A DNA stretch of 64,000 nt from Magicicada septendecula (GCA_034769895.1 CM068367.1:126889927-126953926), one strand, 5' to 3'; counted from the stretch's first letter, positions 1 through 13,400 are shown. Notes: a model not told the origin generated them from the letters alone. Numbers and translations: made by a program.

Positions 1-340
1 ACTGCTATGTGCAACAGAAAATTAAGGTGCAGCAGTGCCGTTGAAGCTAAAGGGGAGTTTCATTGAGGGAATAGAAAAAAGTTAAAGTGTAAAACGTGTG
101 ATTATGCTTGGATTATGTCATTAATCGCATTACTTAATAGTATATTACTTAATCCCATTACCTTGTATATTTGTTATGTAAAAATTTTAATGCCTAGTGT
201 AGTATACAGGGAATGTACAATAAGATTGTATTTCTTTGTTTTTATGGTTGTAATAAACTAAACTAAAACTTGTTACTTTCAACTATGCAAATTGATGGTG
301 GACATACAACATTAATAAATTCCACTCTGACAAGTGCTTG
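1..340. other. Unassigned AT-rich flank
   Basis: No coding region or recognised repeat is seen. An AATAAA motif occurs near 251, so a host 3' UTR is possible, but nothing else supports it. The stretch ends where a Penelope-family fragment begins. Confidence 0.3.
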
Positions 341-344
341 ATGT

Positions 345-600
345 ACGTCAGTGACACAATTGACAAAGCACTCAACATAGAAAATACACAAAATACTAAT
401 ATATACACCACAATCACACACAATAATATCAATTTAAAGCACCAGAGACCAACAGGAAACCAAAGCAACAACCAGCCAACACACAAATACCTCACAAGGC
501 TCAGAATCAGGAAGGCTGAAGATGGGAACACAAGACTTCCCGAAACACGTTCCAGATAGGGAGAAAACATCTTGAGGTAAAGTCATTATAAAATATATTA
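345..600 (+). pseudogene. 3' fragment of Penelope-like element, family PLE-2
   Basis: The short reading frame at 338-559 encodes a C-terminal tail matching the tail of the GIY-YIG protein on the minus strand at 29781-30359: both share runs such as KALNIENTQ, TYTTITHN or IYTTITHN, and a closing RKAEDG...ETxS block. The shared non-coding tail then runs into a (TA)n tract at about 597-611. This is a 5'-truncated relic with only the last 70 or so codons and the tail, as expected of target-primed insertion. The GIY-YIG catalytic part itself is absent. Family assignment comes from the longer copy in this window. Confidence 0.65.
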
Positions 601-611
601 TATATATATAT
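597..611. repeat. (TA)n tract at LTR D boundary
   Basis: A short TA dinucleotide run separates the PLE-2 tail from the end of LTR D (TGTCAACC...). It is one of several TA tracts that lie exactly at LTR boundaries in this window. Confidence 0.8.
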
Positions 612-1988
612 TGTCAACCCTCCGTTTTCTCTGTTGTCATCCAATAAACCCCAAGTTGTTGACGTCAATTTATAACAACAAGCTTCCTTCGTGTGTGTGT
701 TTTAATCTAGTCACATGTTGGTTGCGTCAATTTATAACAAGCTGCTTGAGTCATACTCTTATTTTATTCAACTCCAATCGTGTTATTTTTTACGATGTCT
801 GAAACCTCGTAGCTTTCCCGATACTCGTCGTTCTTTTGACCTTGCCAATACCTATTTACCTGATTCCAAGTAGTTATTTTCCCGATTATAGGCACCAAAT
901 TGTTTCATTCAAAACAATTAAAAAATTTTTACTTCTTTCTCTTGATACAATCTCTCGTCGCTTGGTGTCTGCTAAATTCGAAATCCGCTCTCTCGTGACA
1001 GTCGTACCAACCTGTAATTCTGGTAGAAAATTTTCACGGTGCTATATTAATGAAATAAACATATAAATATTATTAATTGAAATAATGAATATGTATTACT
1101 TTTGAGTATTGGTTTATTAATTATCGGTTCTGCTTTTGATAGTTAGTAAGACATAAGATTATAAAAATATATAACTTTTTTGCTCCGGCTTTAAAGAAAT
1201 TACAACTCAGCGGTTGGCAATTGATCGTTGGGTCATTGACTGACCACGCTCTAATGTCGAGTTTATATTATACAAACGTGTAATCAGTCAAAGAGTTCGT
1301 TTGATTATGGCAAAAAGATAACAAAATGATTTTCGAAAGTACAATCCTTCATATCAAGTTAATTAAATATTATGATCCTTCTTTACAACAGTTTTCTTAG
1401 TATTTAAAACAATAGTGAGTTCAATTTACAAATATAGGTTAAGTTAGATATCGTGTACAGATATTTTCTTATTTCTCAAAGTGTTAATAATTAATGTGAG
1501 TAATCTTTTAATAATGATTATTACATGTTTTAATAGTCATTCAGTGTTTTTAGTGTTTGAACCAAGTTTTGGATATTGTGCATTAATTTTGAAGTGTAGT
1601 GATCAGTCTCGTGGGTGTAGTAAATTAATTAAATATTATACATTACAACTTCATCGATGTTTGATAGACTATTTTCATAAATTCTGATGTTCAGGTCTTC
1701 CTTCTCTTATTTCATTAGTTTATATTGGTTTTATTTTCTGTAATTCTCAATTAAATTGGATGGATCTTGCTAACAGGTTCTGTTAATGTTGTTTTTCATT
1801 TCCATTTAGTATTATTTGTTTTAATTCATCTGGTTGGTTTATTTTCTAATTTTTATGGAGCGACTATTTTGTCATCTGCTCTCTTCTGGTGCTAAAAATG
1901 GACTGTTAATGAATTTGTAATGGTTTTTTAGTTTTAACTGCCAAAACCTACCTTCTCATTGGTTGAAAGAATTTTGTACTCATTGTTA
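612..1988 (-). mobile_element. LTR D, 3' part (solo LTR, Ty3/Gypsy-type)
   Basis: AT-rich DNA with no credible gene. Read on the minus strand it ends in ...GTTGACA against a TA tract. It carries two primer-binding-site-like motifs close to that end (647-676 and 711-738; minus strand TTATAAATTGACG followed by an AAC-rich stretch). With 4922-4986, 14127-14724 and 57447-58407 it adds up to about 3.0 kb, the length of the LTRs of element A. Near its other end D shares an ACCCAAGTGATTG block with LTR A at a similar distance from the LTR start. The two outer flanks, (TA)n and (CA)n, do not match, so a target duplication cannot be shown. Assignment as one interrupted solo LTR is inferred. Confidence 0.55.
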
Positions 1989-2280
1989 AGCCGCGTCTCC
2001 ACCAACCGAACATGTTCGGCGAACAGTGTTCGCTGGAAATGCGTGATGTCCGCCGAACATTGTTTGGTGTGGACGCCTTCTGAACATTCTGAGCGTTGTG
2101 GTGTGGATGATGGCGGGACCCTGTTGTTGGCTGTCAAAGTTCACTCACAGACTGAACATTTCAGTCGAACTCACGTCTCTGTCCGTGCAACTTGTAGCAG
2201 TTTTCTTTGTTTGTGTGGCGTTTCTAGCGGAGTGTGTCTAGTTTTTTAATTAAGTGAGGATTCGGTTTCAGTTTTGTTGA

Positions 2281-3157
2281 ATGGACAGTAAAATGAGTGA
2301 TTCAGCAGAGAGCAAGAGCATCAATAAACAATTGTGGTCAGTAGAAAAAACAATTAGTTTGATTCAAGCATACGAACTATATCCTCTACTGTGAATCCAG
2401 TGAAAAACTTTATAAAAATAAATACAAACGCAATGATGCAATTATGGAAATTGCTTCAGATATGGGTTGCAGTGTACTTGATGTTAAGAAAAAGTTAGAG
2501 AGTGTTCTAGCCCAATATCGAAGGGGGAAGAAGAATGTGACTAAGTCTGGAATGGCCACAAGTGACAGAAAAAAACCGTGGTGGGGACTCAAGTACCTTC
2601 GGTTCTTGGATGATAAGTATACACCAAACCACACCACCTCAAGCTCTGACACTTTCCAGGTTACTGAAGAAGACAACATGGAGGAAGAAGTATCACAAGC
2701 AACCGAGGCTCGAGAAGACGACGCACCAATCAATGATCGGCCGTCTTCATCTTGTAACAAAAGCTTTAAGCTACCCCCTAACAAGAAAAGTCGAAAAGAT
2801 AAACAAGACGAAGCTTATAAAATAATGAAAGAATGTTATGAGGGAATGAACAGCCCTGACAACCATAGAGACGAATTCTCCGTATATGGGGAAGCTGTTG
2901 CTGCCAGAATCAGAAAGCTAACGAATCCTGTTGCTATCTGCATTTTGAAAAACAAAATTGACAACGCTATTTTTGAAGCTGAACTGGAGAAATACCAGAA
3001 AAAAGGGACCAGTTCTACTAGATATTCAACTCCTGTGCATTCTTCATCAGGGGAACCCATGTCTGGAGAAGAGGAAAGTTGTGCTTCTTGGAACGTGGAA
3101 GAGAACGTGGGAGGTAACTTGGAAGAGAACCCTTTAACTTTTCTACGTCTGATCTAA
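2281..3157 (+). pseudogene. Harbinger partner protein with MADF (Myb/SANT-like) domain
   Basis: The likely start is the ATG at 2281 (MDSKMSDSAES...). It opens into a MADF/SANT-like helix set: the first part has W-S-x-E-x-T...LIQAYELYP, and the domain continues in the neighbouring frame as SEKLYKNKYKRNDAIMEIA, then a LDVKKKLESVL helix and a WWGLKYLRFLDD block. A one-base frame change near 2385-2394 separates the two parts; the long frame covers 2444-3157. The middle is acidic and serine-rich, and a C-terminal helix with KNKIDNAIFEAELEKYQ looks BESS-like. In PIF/Harbinger elements such proteins bind the transposon ends and help bring the transposase to the nucleus. The gene converges on the transposase gene across a short AT-rich spacer at 3160-3500. 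Confidence 0.8.
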
Positions 3158-3500
3158 AAATGTTTCGGCCATCAATCAAGTAAATGAATTTATTTTGCTG
3201 TTTCTATTTTTTTGTTTATGGATTAACGAATAAAAGGTAATGTTTCTACTATTGTGCAATACTTTATTTTCCCTACACAGTAGTTACCACTTATTAATTG
3301 ATACATAAATTTAAAGTCAAGAAAAGTTGGATTAAAAATAAAATGCATTTTGATATTTATCTACTTAATAATTTTATTGATGTTGAAACACAGTAATCTT
3401 ACCTAGTTAACAAATTGACAGTTAACCAACAACTGAAATGTAAAACAACAGTTACATCAAAAGGTTTTGTTTTGAGACAAGTTTTTCAGTCATAGTCATG

Positions 3501-4739
3501 CTACCATGGTACACTTCCTTCATCCGAAATAAAATATGAAGCATACTCATCCCTGATAGCTTTGGCGTATTCACTAGCTCTTCTACCAATACGAGGTAAG
3601 GGATAGAAAGTTTCGCCTCTTTCAGATTCTCCATTGCGCCAATCCCCTGGGACAATAGTTCCATCAGGCAACACATAGTCCACTGACCCAGGAGGAGCAT
3701 AGTAGTTAGCAGATTTGTTAGCACGTAAAAAGTTGTGTAAGTACACACATGCACAGGTAATAATCGTTGCTTTTTCAGGTTCAAGAAGCATGGGCTTTCT
3801 TAATACTCTAAACACTGAGCTCATATTTCCAAAAGCATTTTCCGAACATCGCCTAGCTCTTGAAACACGGTAGTTAAACACTCTTTTCTTGCTACCTTTT
3901 TGTTGATGTCCAGGGTAAGGTTTTATTATGTGTTTGTGGAGTGCAAAAGCATCGTCTGCAACAATGACATGTGGTACTGCAAACACCCGCCCAGGTAATG
4001 GTTTATCAGCAGGTAAATTGCCACTGGTTTTCAAGGTGGTATTCCACAAATCACAGTTTTTAAATACACCCCCGTCTGAAATCCGGCCTTGACAGCCAAC
4101 ATTTACGTACAAAAATGAATAGTTTGAATCCACTAGAGCCATCAAAACGATACTGTAATGCCCTTTCTAATTGAAATATTCAGTTCCACTATCAACAGGG
4201 CATTGTACAACTACATGCTTGCCGTCTAGGGCTCCAAGACACTGGTCAAATTGCCATTTATTTTTAAAACCAGTGGAAACCAACGCCCATTCTTGACTAT
4301 TGCTAGGTGTTTTCACATATTCAGCTAAAGCATTGACAAGTGCTTCACACACCTTTGGTACTATTTTAGAAATGCTTTGTTTTGAAATCTTAAAAAGATA
4401 CATCAAAGATGTATAGGAATCACCCGTTGCCAACAATCTTAAAGCCACAGCCAAACAATCATTTACATTTATAGCATTGCGATAACTGGTATCTTGTTTT
4501 GAAATAGTTGGTCCAATAAGCGATATAAGTAATTCAAAATCTTCATTACACACCCTTGTAAAATTTGTGAACAAGCTACTCGCTGTCAGGTCTGCACGAA
4601 ATTGGTCACTGCACTCATCTCTTCCCCTAAACAGTTGTCTCTGCCACCATCGAGGAGGTCGACGAGAGGACATGATCACATAAGCAGCTGCTATGCACGC
4701 TAAACAACGACGACGATGCTGCGTAGATGCACTCATCAC
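3501..4739 (-). pseudogene. PIF/Harbinger DDE transposase
   Basis: Read on the minus strand from ATG at 4739, the gene encodes about 413 residues, normal for the family. The N-terminal half holds a helix-turn-helix-like region (...TGDSYTSLMYLFKISKQSIS) and the first catalytic Asp in LGALDGKHV. The C-terminal half has SDGGVF, the second catalytic Asp in VIVADDAFAL, and the catalytic Glu in ARRCSENAFG. One in-frame TAG at 4164-4166 falls in the conserved YFN-x-KG block, where the family normally has an aromatic residue; both sides are otherwise well preserved. The catalytic set D-D-E is complete. It would excise and reinsert elements at TWA sites. Confidence 0.92.
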
Positions 4740-4921
4740 TGTACAAGTTCACTCAACTAAACCACAATGTCTCTAGCAGCGAACATTGATTTGTTTGTCC
4801 GCGAGCTATTGAAAAAGTTCTACGAACATGTTTGGTGAACTAAATGTTGAATGTTTGACCGATTTTTGTGTTCGCCAACAACGTTCGGCGAACATGATCG
4901 GTTGGTGGAGACGCGGCTTTA

Positions 4922-4986
4922 GATATGGCTTGGGTTTTTGCCCAAAATGAATAAATATTTTCTAATTAGGATAATTTCCTTATATT
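4922..4986 (-). mobile_element. LTR D, short internal piece
   Basis: A 65-bp stretch lies between the Harbinger target duplication and the first Helentron-like 5' end. It has no feature of its own and is read as continuation of LTR D. Confidence 0.4.
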
Positions 4987-5469
4987 ACTTCCATGTTCCT
5001 TAAGGAAATGGAAGTATGGTGATGGCAAAAAAAAATTGTGTTCGAGATTATTGCAGATTCTGATTGTACTACACTCAAAACATGAAAAAAAGTCATTTTT
5101 CGAAAAGTGTCTGTGTGTCTGTCTGTAGATTTTTTTTCTATGGCAAACTATAACAGCCGCAAATTCAAACTGAATCAAATCATTTTTTGCATACAGATCT
5201 GATTTGTAGAGTACTCACGACCTATTGTTTTTGGTGAAGATCGGTTGAGGGAAAGGGGTAGTTTACCTGCAACGTTTTTTTATTGGGGTAATTTTACTTC
5301 CATATTCCTTAAGGAATGGAAGTATGGTGATGGCAAAAAAAATCGTGTTCGAGATTATTGCAGATTCTGATTCTACTACACTCAAAAAATGAAAAAAAGT
5401 CGTTTTCCGAAAAGTGTCTGTGTGTGTGTCTGTCTGTCTGTCTGTGTGTCTGTCTGTAGATTTTTTTTC

Positions 5470-8400
5470 TATGGCAAACGATAACTGCCGCAAATTCAAA
5501 CAGAATCAAATAATTTTTTGCATGCAGCCCTGATTTGCAGAGTACTCGCGACCTATTGTTTTTGGTGAAGATTGGTTGAGGGAAAGGGGTAGTTTACCTG
5601 CAACGGTTTTTTTTTAGCAAGGGTAATTTTGTTTGTTTGGCAAACGATAACAGCCGCAAATTCAAACAGAATCAAATAATGTTTCGCATACAGCCCTCAA
5701 TTGTAGAGTTCTCAAGATCTGTTGATTTTGGTGAAGATCGGTTAAGGGAAAGGGGTAGTTTACCTGTAACGTTTTATGTTTTAACAAGGGTATTTCCTAT
5801 GGCAAACGATAACAGCCGCAAATTCAAACAGAATCAAAAGATTATTTGCATACAGCCCTAAATTGTAGAGTTCTCAAGACCTATTGTTTTTGGTGAAGTT
5901 CGGTTGAGGGGAAGGGGTAGTTTACCTGCAACGTTTTTTTTAACAAGGGTATTTTCTATGGCAAACGATAACAGCCGCAAATTCAAACAGAATCAAATAA
6001 TGTTTTGCATACAGCCCTGATTTGTAGAGTACTCAAGACCTATTGTTTTTGGTGAAAATCGGTTAAGGGAAAGGGGTAGTTTACCTGTAACGTTTTATGT
6101 TTTAACAAGGGTATTTCCTATGGCAAACGATAACAGCCGCAAATTCAAACAGAATCAAAAGATTATTTGCATACAGCCCTAAATTGTAGAGTTCTCAAGA
6201 CCTATTGTTTTTGGTGAAGTTCGGTTGAGGGAAAGGGGTAGTTTACCTGCAACGTTTTTTTAACAAGGGTATTTTCTATGGCAAACGATAACAGCCGCAA
6301 ATTCAAACAGAATCAAATAATGTTTTGCATACAGCCCTGATTTATAGAGTACCCAAGACCTATTGTTTTCGGTGAAGATCGGTTAAGGGGAAGTGGTAGT
6401 TTACCTGCAACGTTTTTTTATCAAGCGTATTTTCTATGGCAAACGATAACAGCCGCAAATTCAAACAGAATCAAATAATTTATTGCATACGTCCCTGAAT
6501 TGTAGAGGTCTCAATGACTTTCGATTTTGGTGAAGATCGGTTAAGGGGAAGGGGTAGTTTACCTGAAACCTTTTACGTTTTAACAAGAGTAAAGTACTTG
6601 AAAATTTATTTAAACTTTTTGAAACAATGGTAATTGTTAAAAATAAAATAATTTTGTTGCCAGGCAATAAAATTATAATTTTTTCATTTTAATGTAATAT
6701 AATATTTTTCATTTAATACAGCAATAAAAAGGCAGGTAAGACACAGCCTGGCTGTTTGGCTGAAAATGATTTTAAATATAAATCTTAGAATATGGAAGTC
6801 ATGTATGGTTCTCCATACCGATATTTTCTATGGCAAACGATAACAGCCGCAAATTCAAACAGAATCAAATAATGTTTTGCATACAGCCCTGAATTGTAGA
6901 GTTCTCAAGACCTATTGTTTTTGGTGAAGTTCGGTTGAGGGAAAGGGGTAGTTTACCTGCAACGTTTTTTTAACAAGGGTATTTTCTATGGCAAACGATA
7001 ACAGCCGCAAATTCAAACAGAATCAAATAATGTTTTGCATACAGCCCTGATTTGTAGAGTACCCAAGACCTATTGTTTTCGGTGAAGATCGGTTAAGGGG
7101 AAGTGGTAGTTTACCTGCAACGTTTTTTTATCAAGCGTATTTTCTATGGCAAACGATAACAGCCGCAAATTCAAACAGAATCAAATAATTTTTGCATGCA
7201 GCCCTGATTTGCAGAGTACTCGCGACCTATTGTGTTTGGTGAAGATCGGTTGAGGGAAAGGGGTAGTTTACCTGCAACGGTTTTTTAACAAGGGTATTTT
7301 CTATGGCAAACGATAACAGCCGTAAATTCAAACAGAATCAAAAGATTATTTGCATACAGCCCTAAATTGTAGAGTTCTCAAGACCTATTGTTTTTGGTGA
7401 AGTTCGGTTGAGGGGAAGGGGTAGTTTACCTGCAACGTTTTTTTAACAAGGGTATTTTCTATGGCAAACGATAACAGCCGCAAATTCAAACAGAATCAAA
7501 TAATGTTTTGCATACAGCCCTGATTTGTAGAGTACTCAAGACCTATTGTTTTTGGTGAAAATCGGTTAAGGGAAAGGGGTAGTTTACCTGTAACGTTTTA
7601 TGTTTTAACAAGGGTATTTCCTATGGCAAACGATAACAGCCGCAAATTCAAACAGAATCAAATAATGTTTTGCATACAGCCCTGATTTGTAGAGTACCCA
7701 AGACCTATTGTTTTTGGTGAAGATCGGTTGAGGGAAAGGGGTAGTTTACCTGCAACGGTTTTTTAACAAGGGTATTTTCTATGGCAAACGATAACAGCCG
7801 CAAATTCAAACAGAATCAAATAATGTTTTGCATACAGTCCTGATTTGTAGAGTACTCAAGACCTATTGTTTTCGGTGAAGATCGGTTAAGGGGAAGGGGT
7901 AGTTTACCTGCAACGTTTTTTTATCAAGCGTATTTTCTATGGCAAACGATAACAGCCGCAAATTCAAACAGAATCAAATAATTTTTTGCATGCAGCCCTG
8001 ATTTGCAGAGTACTCGCGACCTATTGTGTTTGGTGAAGATCGGTTGAGGGAAAGGGGTAGTTTACCTGCAACGGTTTTTTTTTAGCAAGGGTAATTTTGT
8101 TTGTTTGGCAAACGATAACAGCCGCAAATTCAAACAGAATCAAATAATGTTTCGCATACAGCCCTGAATTGTAGAGTTCTCAAGATCTGTTGATTTTGGT
8201 GAAGATCGGTTAAGGGAAAGGGGTAGTTTACCTGTAACGTTTTATGTTTTAACAAGGGTATTTCCTATGGCAAACGATAACAGCCGCAAATTCAAACAGA
8301 ATCAAAAGATTATTTGCATACAGCCCTAAATTGTAGAGTTCTCAAGACCTATTGTTTTTGGTGAAGTTCGGTTGAGGGGAAGGGGTAGTTTACCTGCAAC

Positions 8401-9960
8401 GTTTTTTTAACAAGGGTATTTTCTATGGCAAACGATAACAGCCGCAAATTCAAACAGAATCAAATAATGTTTTGCATACAGCCCTGATTTGTAGAGTACT
8501 CAAGACCTATTGTTTTTGGTGAAAATCGGTTAAGGGAAAGGGGTAGTTTACCTGTAACGTTTTATGTTTAACAAGGGTATTTCCTATGGCAAACGATAAC
8601 AGCCGCAAATTCAAACAGAATCAAAAGATTATTTGCATACAGCCCTAAATTGTAGAGTTCTCAAGAACTATTGTTTTTGGTGAAGATCGGTTGAGGGAAA
8701 GGGGTAGTTTACCTGCAACGTTTTTTTAACAAGGGTATTTTCTATGGCAAACGATAACAGCCGCAAATTCAAACAGAATCAAATAATGTTTTGCATACAG
8801 CCCTGATTTGTAGAGTACTCAAGACCTATTGTTTTTGGTGAAGATCGGTTAAGGTGAAGGGGTAGTTTACCTGCAACGTTTTTTTATCAAGCGTATTTTC
8901 TATGGCAAACGATAACAGCCGCAAATTCAAACAGAATCAAATAATTTATTGCATACGTCCCTGAATTGTAGAGGTCTCAATGACTTTCGATTTTGGTGAA
9001 GATCGGTTAAGGGGAAGGGGTAGTTTACCTGAAACCTTTTACGTTTTAACAAGAGTAAAGTACTTGAAAATTTATTTAAACTTTTTGAAACAATGGTAAT
9101 TGTTAAAAATAAAATAATTTTGTTGCCAGGCAATAAAATTATAATTTTTTCATTTTAATGTAATATAATATTTTTCATTTAATACAGCAATAAAAAGGCA
9201 GGTAAGACACAGCCTGGCTGTTTGGCTGAAAATGATTTTAAATATAAATCTTAGAATATGGAAGTCATGTATGGTTCTCCATACCGATATTTTCTATGGC
9301 AAACGATAACAGCCGCAAATTCAAACAGAATCAAATAATGTTTTGCATACAGCCCTGAATTGTAGAGTTCTCAAGTCCTATTGGTGTTGGTGAAGATCGG
9401 TTAAGGGAAAGGGGTAGTTTACTGGCAACATTTTATGTTTTAACAAGGGTAAATTTTATATGACGAACGATAACTGCCGCAAATTCAAACAGAATCGACT
9501 ACGTTTTTGCATACCTTTTTGAACTAAAGAGAACTCAAGGTCTGTTGATTTTGTTGAAGAACGGTTAAGGGAAAGGGGTAGTTTACCAGCAACATTTTAT
9601 GTTTTAAGAAGGGTAATTTTTTTACGAAAGATAACTGCCGCAAATTCAAACAGAATCAAATAATGTTCTGCATACACCCCTGAATTGTAGAGTTCGCAAG
9701 ATCTGTTGTTTTTGGTGAAGATTGGTTAAGGGAGAAGGGTAGTTTACAGTACCTGCAACGTTTTATTGTTTTAACAAGGGTAATTGTTTATATGACGAAC
9801 GATAACTGTCGCACATTCAAACAGAATCAAATATTTTTTTGCATGCATCCCTGAATTGTAGAGGACTGAAGGTCTATTGATTTTGGTGACGATCGGTTAA
9901 GAGAAAGGGGTAGTTTACCTGCAACGTTTTATGTTTTAACAAGAGTAAAGTACTTAATTT
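5470..9960 (+). repeat. Minisatellite array, ~160-bp monomers, with a ~2.47-kb higher-order repeat
   Basis: Each monomer runs from ATGGCAAACGATAACAGCCG through GGTGAAGATCGGTTAAGGG to a TTTACCTGCAACGTTTT block. Starts at 5799, 5958, 6120, 6278 and 6436 give spacings of 158-162 bp. A larger unit repeats with an offset of about 2466 bp: about 5470-6900 matches about 7937-9370, including an odd GTTTGTTTGGCAAACG variant monomer at 5631 and 8099 and an element 3'-end hairpin at 6803 and 9269. A 3' terminus fused straight into a new monomer run inside the duplicated unit fits growth by rolling-circle read-through or unequal crossing-over. Confidence 0.9.
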
Positions 9961-10440
9961 TGATAAATAATGTATCCTAATAAGAAGCTCATAATAATCC
10001 ACTGTAGAAACGTAGATGAAATATCTATACATGAAGAGGTTAGGTGAACGGGTTGGGGGGTAATTTTCTATTAATGAAAATTATAGTTGACTGGGGAGGG
10101 GAGAATTTTTTATATGTGTACTACGTTATCGGCACCAAAGAAGTAGTTCTTTGTTAAAATTGCTTCTCAGGCTGTTTAGCCGTAGCCGCAATTCCTGCAA
10201 CATTTTCTGCAAAACCAGACTTTTCGGCAGTCCATCGACTGCCATCATCAGTGAAAATCAAGTGCGAAAACGTCAGGTGGTATACGTTAGTGACCACAGG
10301 ACCGTGGTTAAGGCTGAAGCAATAAGTAGAAAGAAGTAGTTTCTATGGTAATATTTCATTTCGAATATGATTTTAAATATAAATCTTAGAACATGGAAGT
10401 CATGTATGGTTCTCCATACCGATATTTATTATCAATATGG

Positions 10441-13400
10441 TTTTACTTCCATGTTCCTTAAGGAAATGGAAGTATGGTGATGGCAAAAAAAATCGTGTTC
10501 GAGATTATTGCAGATTCTGATTGTACTACACTCAAAACATGAAAAAAAAGTCGTTTATCGAAAAGTGTCTGTGTGTGTGTCTGTCTATAGATTTTTTTCT
10601 ATGGCAAACGATAACAGCCGTAAATTCAAACAGAATCAAATAATTTTTTGCATACAGCCCTGATTTGTAGAGTACTCACGACCTATTGTTTTTGGTGAAG
10701 ATCGGTTGAGGGAAAGGGGTAGTTTACCTGCATCGGTTTTTTTTTATCAAGGGTATTTTTTACTTCCATGTTCCTTAAGGAAATGGAAGTATGGTGATGG
10801 CAAAAAAAATCGTGTTCAAGATTATTGCAGATTCTGATTGTACTACACTCAAAACATGAAAAAAGTCGTTTTTCGAAAAGTGTCTGTGTGTGTGTCTGTC
10901 TGTGTGTCTGTAAATTTTTTTCTATGGCAAACGATAACAGCCGCAAATTCAAACTGAATCAACTACTCTTTTGCATACAGCCCTGAATTGTAGAGTTCTC
11001 AAGATCTGTTGATTTTGGTAAAGATCGGTTAAGGGAAAGGGGTAGTTTACCGGCTACATTTTATATTTTAACAAGGGTATTTTCTATGGCAAACGATAAA
11101 AGCCGCAAATGTAAACAGAATAAAATAATGTTTTGCATACAGCCATGAATTGTAGAGTTCTCAAGACCTGTTGATTTTGGTGAAAATCGGTTAAGGGAAA
11201 GGGGTAGTTTACCTGCAACGGTTTTTTTTGTCGGGGGTAATTTTTACTTCCATGTTTCTTAAGGAAATGGAAGTATGGTGATGGCAAAAAAAATCGTGTT
11301 CGAGATTATTGCAGAATATGATTGTACTACACTCAAAACATGAAAAAAGTCATTTTTCGAAAAGTGTCTGTGTGTGTGTCTGTGTGTCTATCTGTCTTAG
11401 ATTTTTTTCTATGGCAAACGATAACAGCCGCAAATTCAAACAGAATCAAATAATTTTTTGCATACAGTCCTGATTTATGGGGTACTCAAGACCTATTGAT
11501 TTTGATGAAGATCGGTTAAGGGAAAGGGTTAGTTTACCTGCAACAGTTTTTTTTAAAGCAAGGGTAATTTTTTTTATGGAAAACGATAACAGCCGTAAAT
11601 TCTAACAGAATCAACTACTCTTTTGCATACAGCCCTGAATTATAGAGTTCTCAAGACCTGTTAGTTTTGGTGAAGATCGGTTAAGGGAAAGGGGTAGTTT
11701 ACCTGCAACATTTTATATTTTAACAAGGGTTTTGGTTTTGGTGAAGATCGGTTAAGGGAAAGGGGTAGTTTACCTGCAACATATTATACTTTAACAAGGG
11801 TATTTTCTATGCCAAACGATAAAAGCCGCAAATGTAAACAGAATCAAATAATGTTTTGCATACAGCGCTGAATTGTAGAGTTCTCATGACCTATTGTTTT
11901 TGGTGAAGATCGGTTATAGGAAAGGGGTAGTTTACCTGCAACGTTTTATGTTTTAAAATTGTATTTTTTATGGCAAACGATAAGAGCTGCAAATTCAAAC
12001 AGAAACAAACAATTTTTTGCATACAGCCCTGATTTGTAGAGTACTTAAGACCTATTGCTTTTGGTGAAGATCGGTTAAGGGAAAGGGGTAGTTTACCAGC
12101 AACGTTTTATGTTTTAAAAGGGTATTTTTTATGGCAAAAGATAAGAGTTGCAAAATCAAACAAAATCAAATAATGTTTTGCATACAGCCCTGATTTGTAG
12201 AGTACTCAACACCTATTGATTTTGATGAAGATCGGTTAAGGGAAAAGGGGTAGTTTATCAGCAACGTTTTATATTTTAACAAGGGTATTTTCTATGGCAA
12301 ACGATAAAAGCCGCAAATGTAAACAGAATCAAATAATGTTTCGCATACGGCCCTGAATTTTAGAGTTCTCAAGATCTGTTGATTTTGGTAAAGATCGGTT
12401 AAGGGGAAGGGGTAGTTTACCGGCTACATTTTATATTTTAACAAGGGTATTTTCTATGCCAAACGATAAAAGCCGCAAATGTAAACAGAATCAAATAATG
12501 TTTTGCATACAGCGCTGAATTGTAGAGTTCTCATGACCTATTGTTTTTGGTGAAGATCGGTTAAGGGAAAGGGGTAGTTTACCAGCAACGTTTTATATTT
12601 TAAAAGGGTATTTTTTATGGCAAAAGATAAGAGTTGCAAAATCAAACAAAATCAAATAATGTTTTGCATACAGCCCTGATTTGTAGAGTACTCAACACCT
12701 ATTGATTTTGATGAAGATCGGTTAAGGGAAAGGGGTAGTTTATCAGCAACGTTTTATATTTTAACAAGGGTATTTTCTATGGCAAACGATAAAAGCCGCA
12801 AATGTAAACAGAACCAAATAATGTTTTGCATACAGCCCTGAATTGTAGAGTTCTCATGACCTATTGTTTTTGGTGAAGATCGGTTATAGGAAAGGGGTAG
12901 TTTACCTGCAACGTTTTATGTTTTAAAAGGGTATTTTCTATGGTAAACGATAACAGCCGCAAATTCAAACAGAATAAAATAATTTTTTGCATACAGCCCT
13001 GATTTGTAGAGTACTCGCGACCTATTGCTGCAACGTTTTATGTTTTAAAAGGGTATTTTCTATGGCAAATGATAAGAGCCGCAAATTCAAACAGAATCAA
13101 ATACGTTTTTGCATACAGCCCTGATTTCTTGAGTACTCAAGCCACGTTTTTTGTTTTATCAAGGGTATTTTCTATGGCAAACGATAGCAGCCGCAAATTG
13201 AAACAGAATCATATATTATTTTGCATACAACCCTGAATTGTAGAGTTCTCAAGACTGTTGGTATTGTTGAAGATCGGTTAAGGGAATAGGGTAGTTTACC
13301 TGCAACATTTTATGTTTTAACAAGGGTAATTTTTAATATGACGAAAGATAACTGCTGTAAATTTAAACAGAATCAACTACGTTTTTGCATACCTTTTTGA

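Larger units (their letters stand above)
1989..4918. mobile_element. PIF/Harbinger DNA transposon, nearly complete
   Basis: The ends are inverted repeats of about 36 bp with two mismatches, both starting AGCCGCGTCTCCACCAACCG. They are flanked by the 3-bp target duplication TTA (1986-1988 and 4919-4921), as expected for PIF/Harbinger. The two genes are convergent: a MADF/Myb-like protein on the plus strand and a DDE transposase on the minus strand, the usual two-gene layout of the superfamily. A palindrome TGTTCGGCGAACA and close variants recur just inside both ends and may be transposase or partner binding sites. Length is 2930 bp. Each gene shows one coding interruption, so this copy is probably inactive by itself, but its ends look usable in trans. 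Confidence 0.93.

Noticed and set aside
5637-5861. Plus-strand frame of 74 codons with repeated MANDNSRKFKQNQ
   Set aside because: It is a by-product of the 160-bp tandem monomer; frames break at random between monomers and no protein family is matched.
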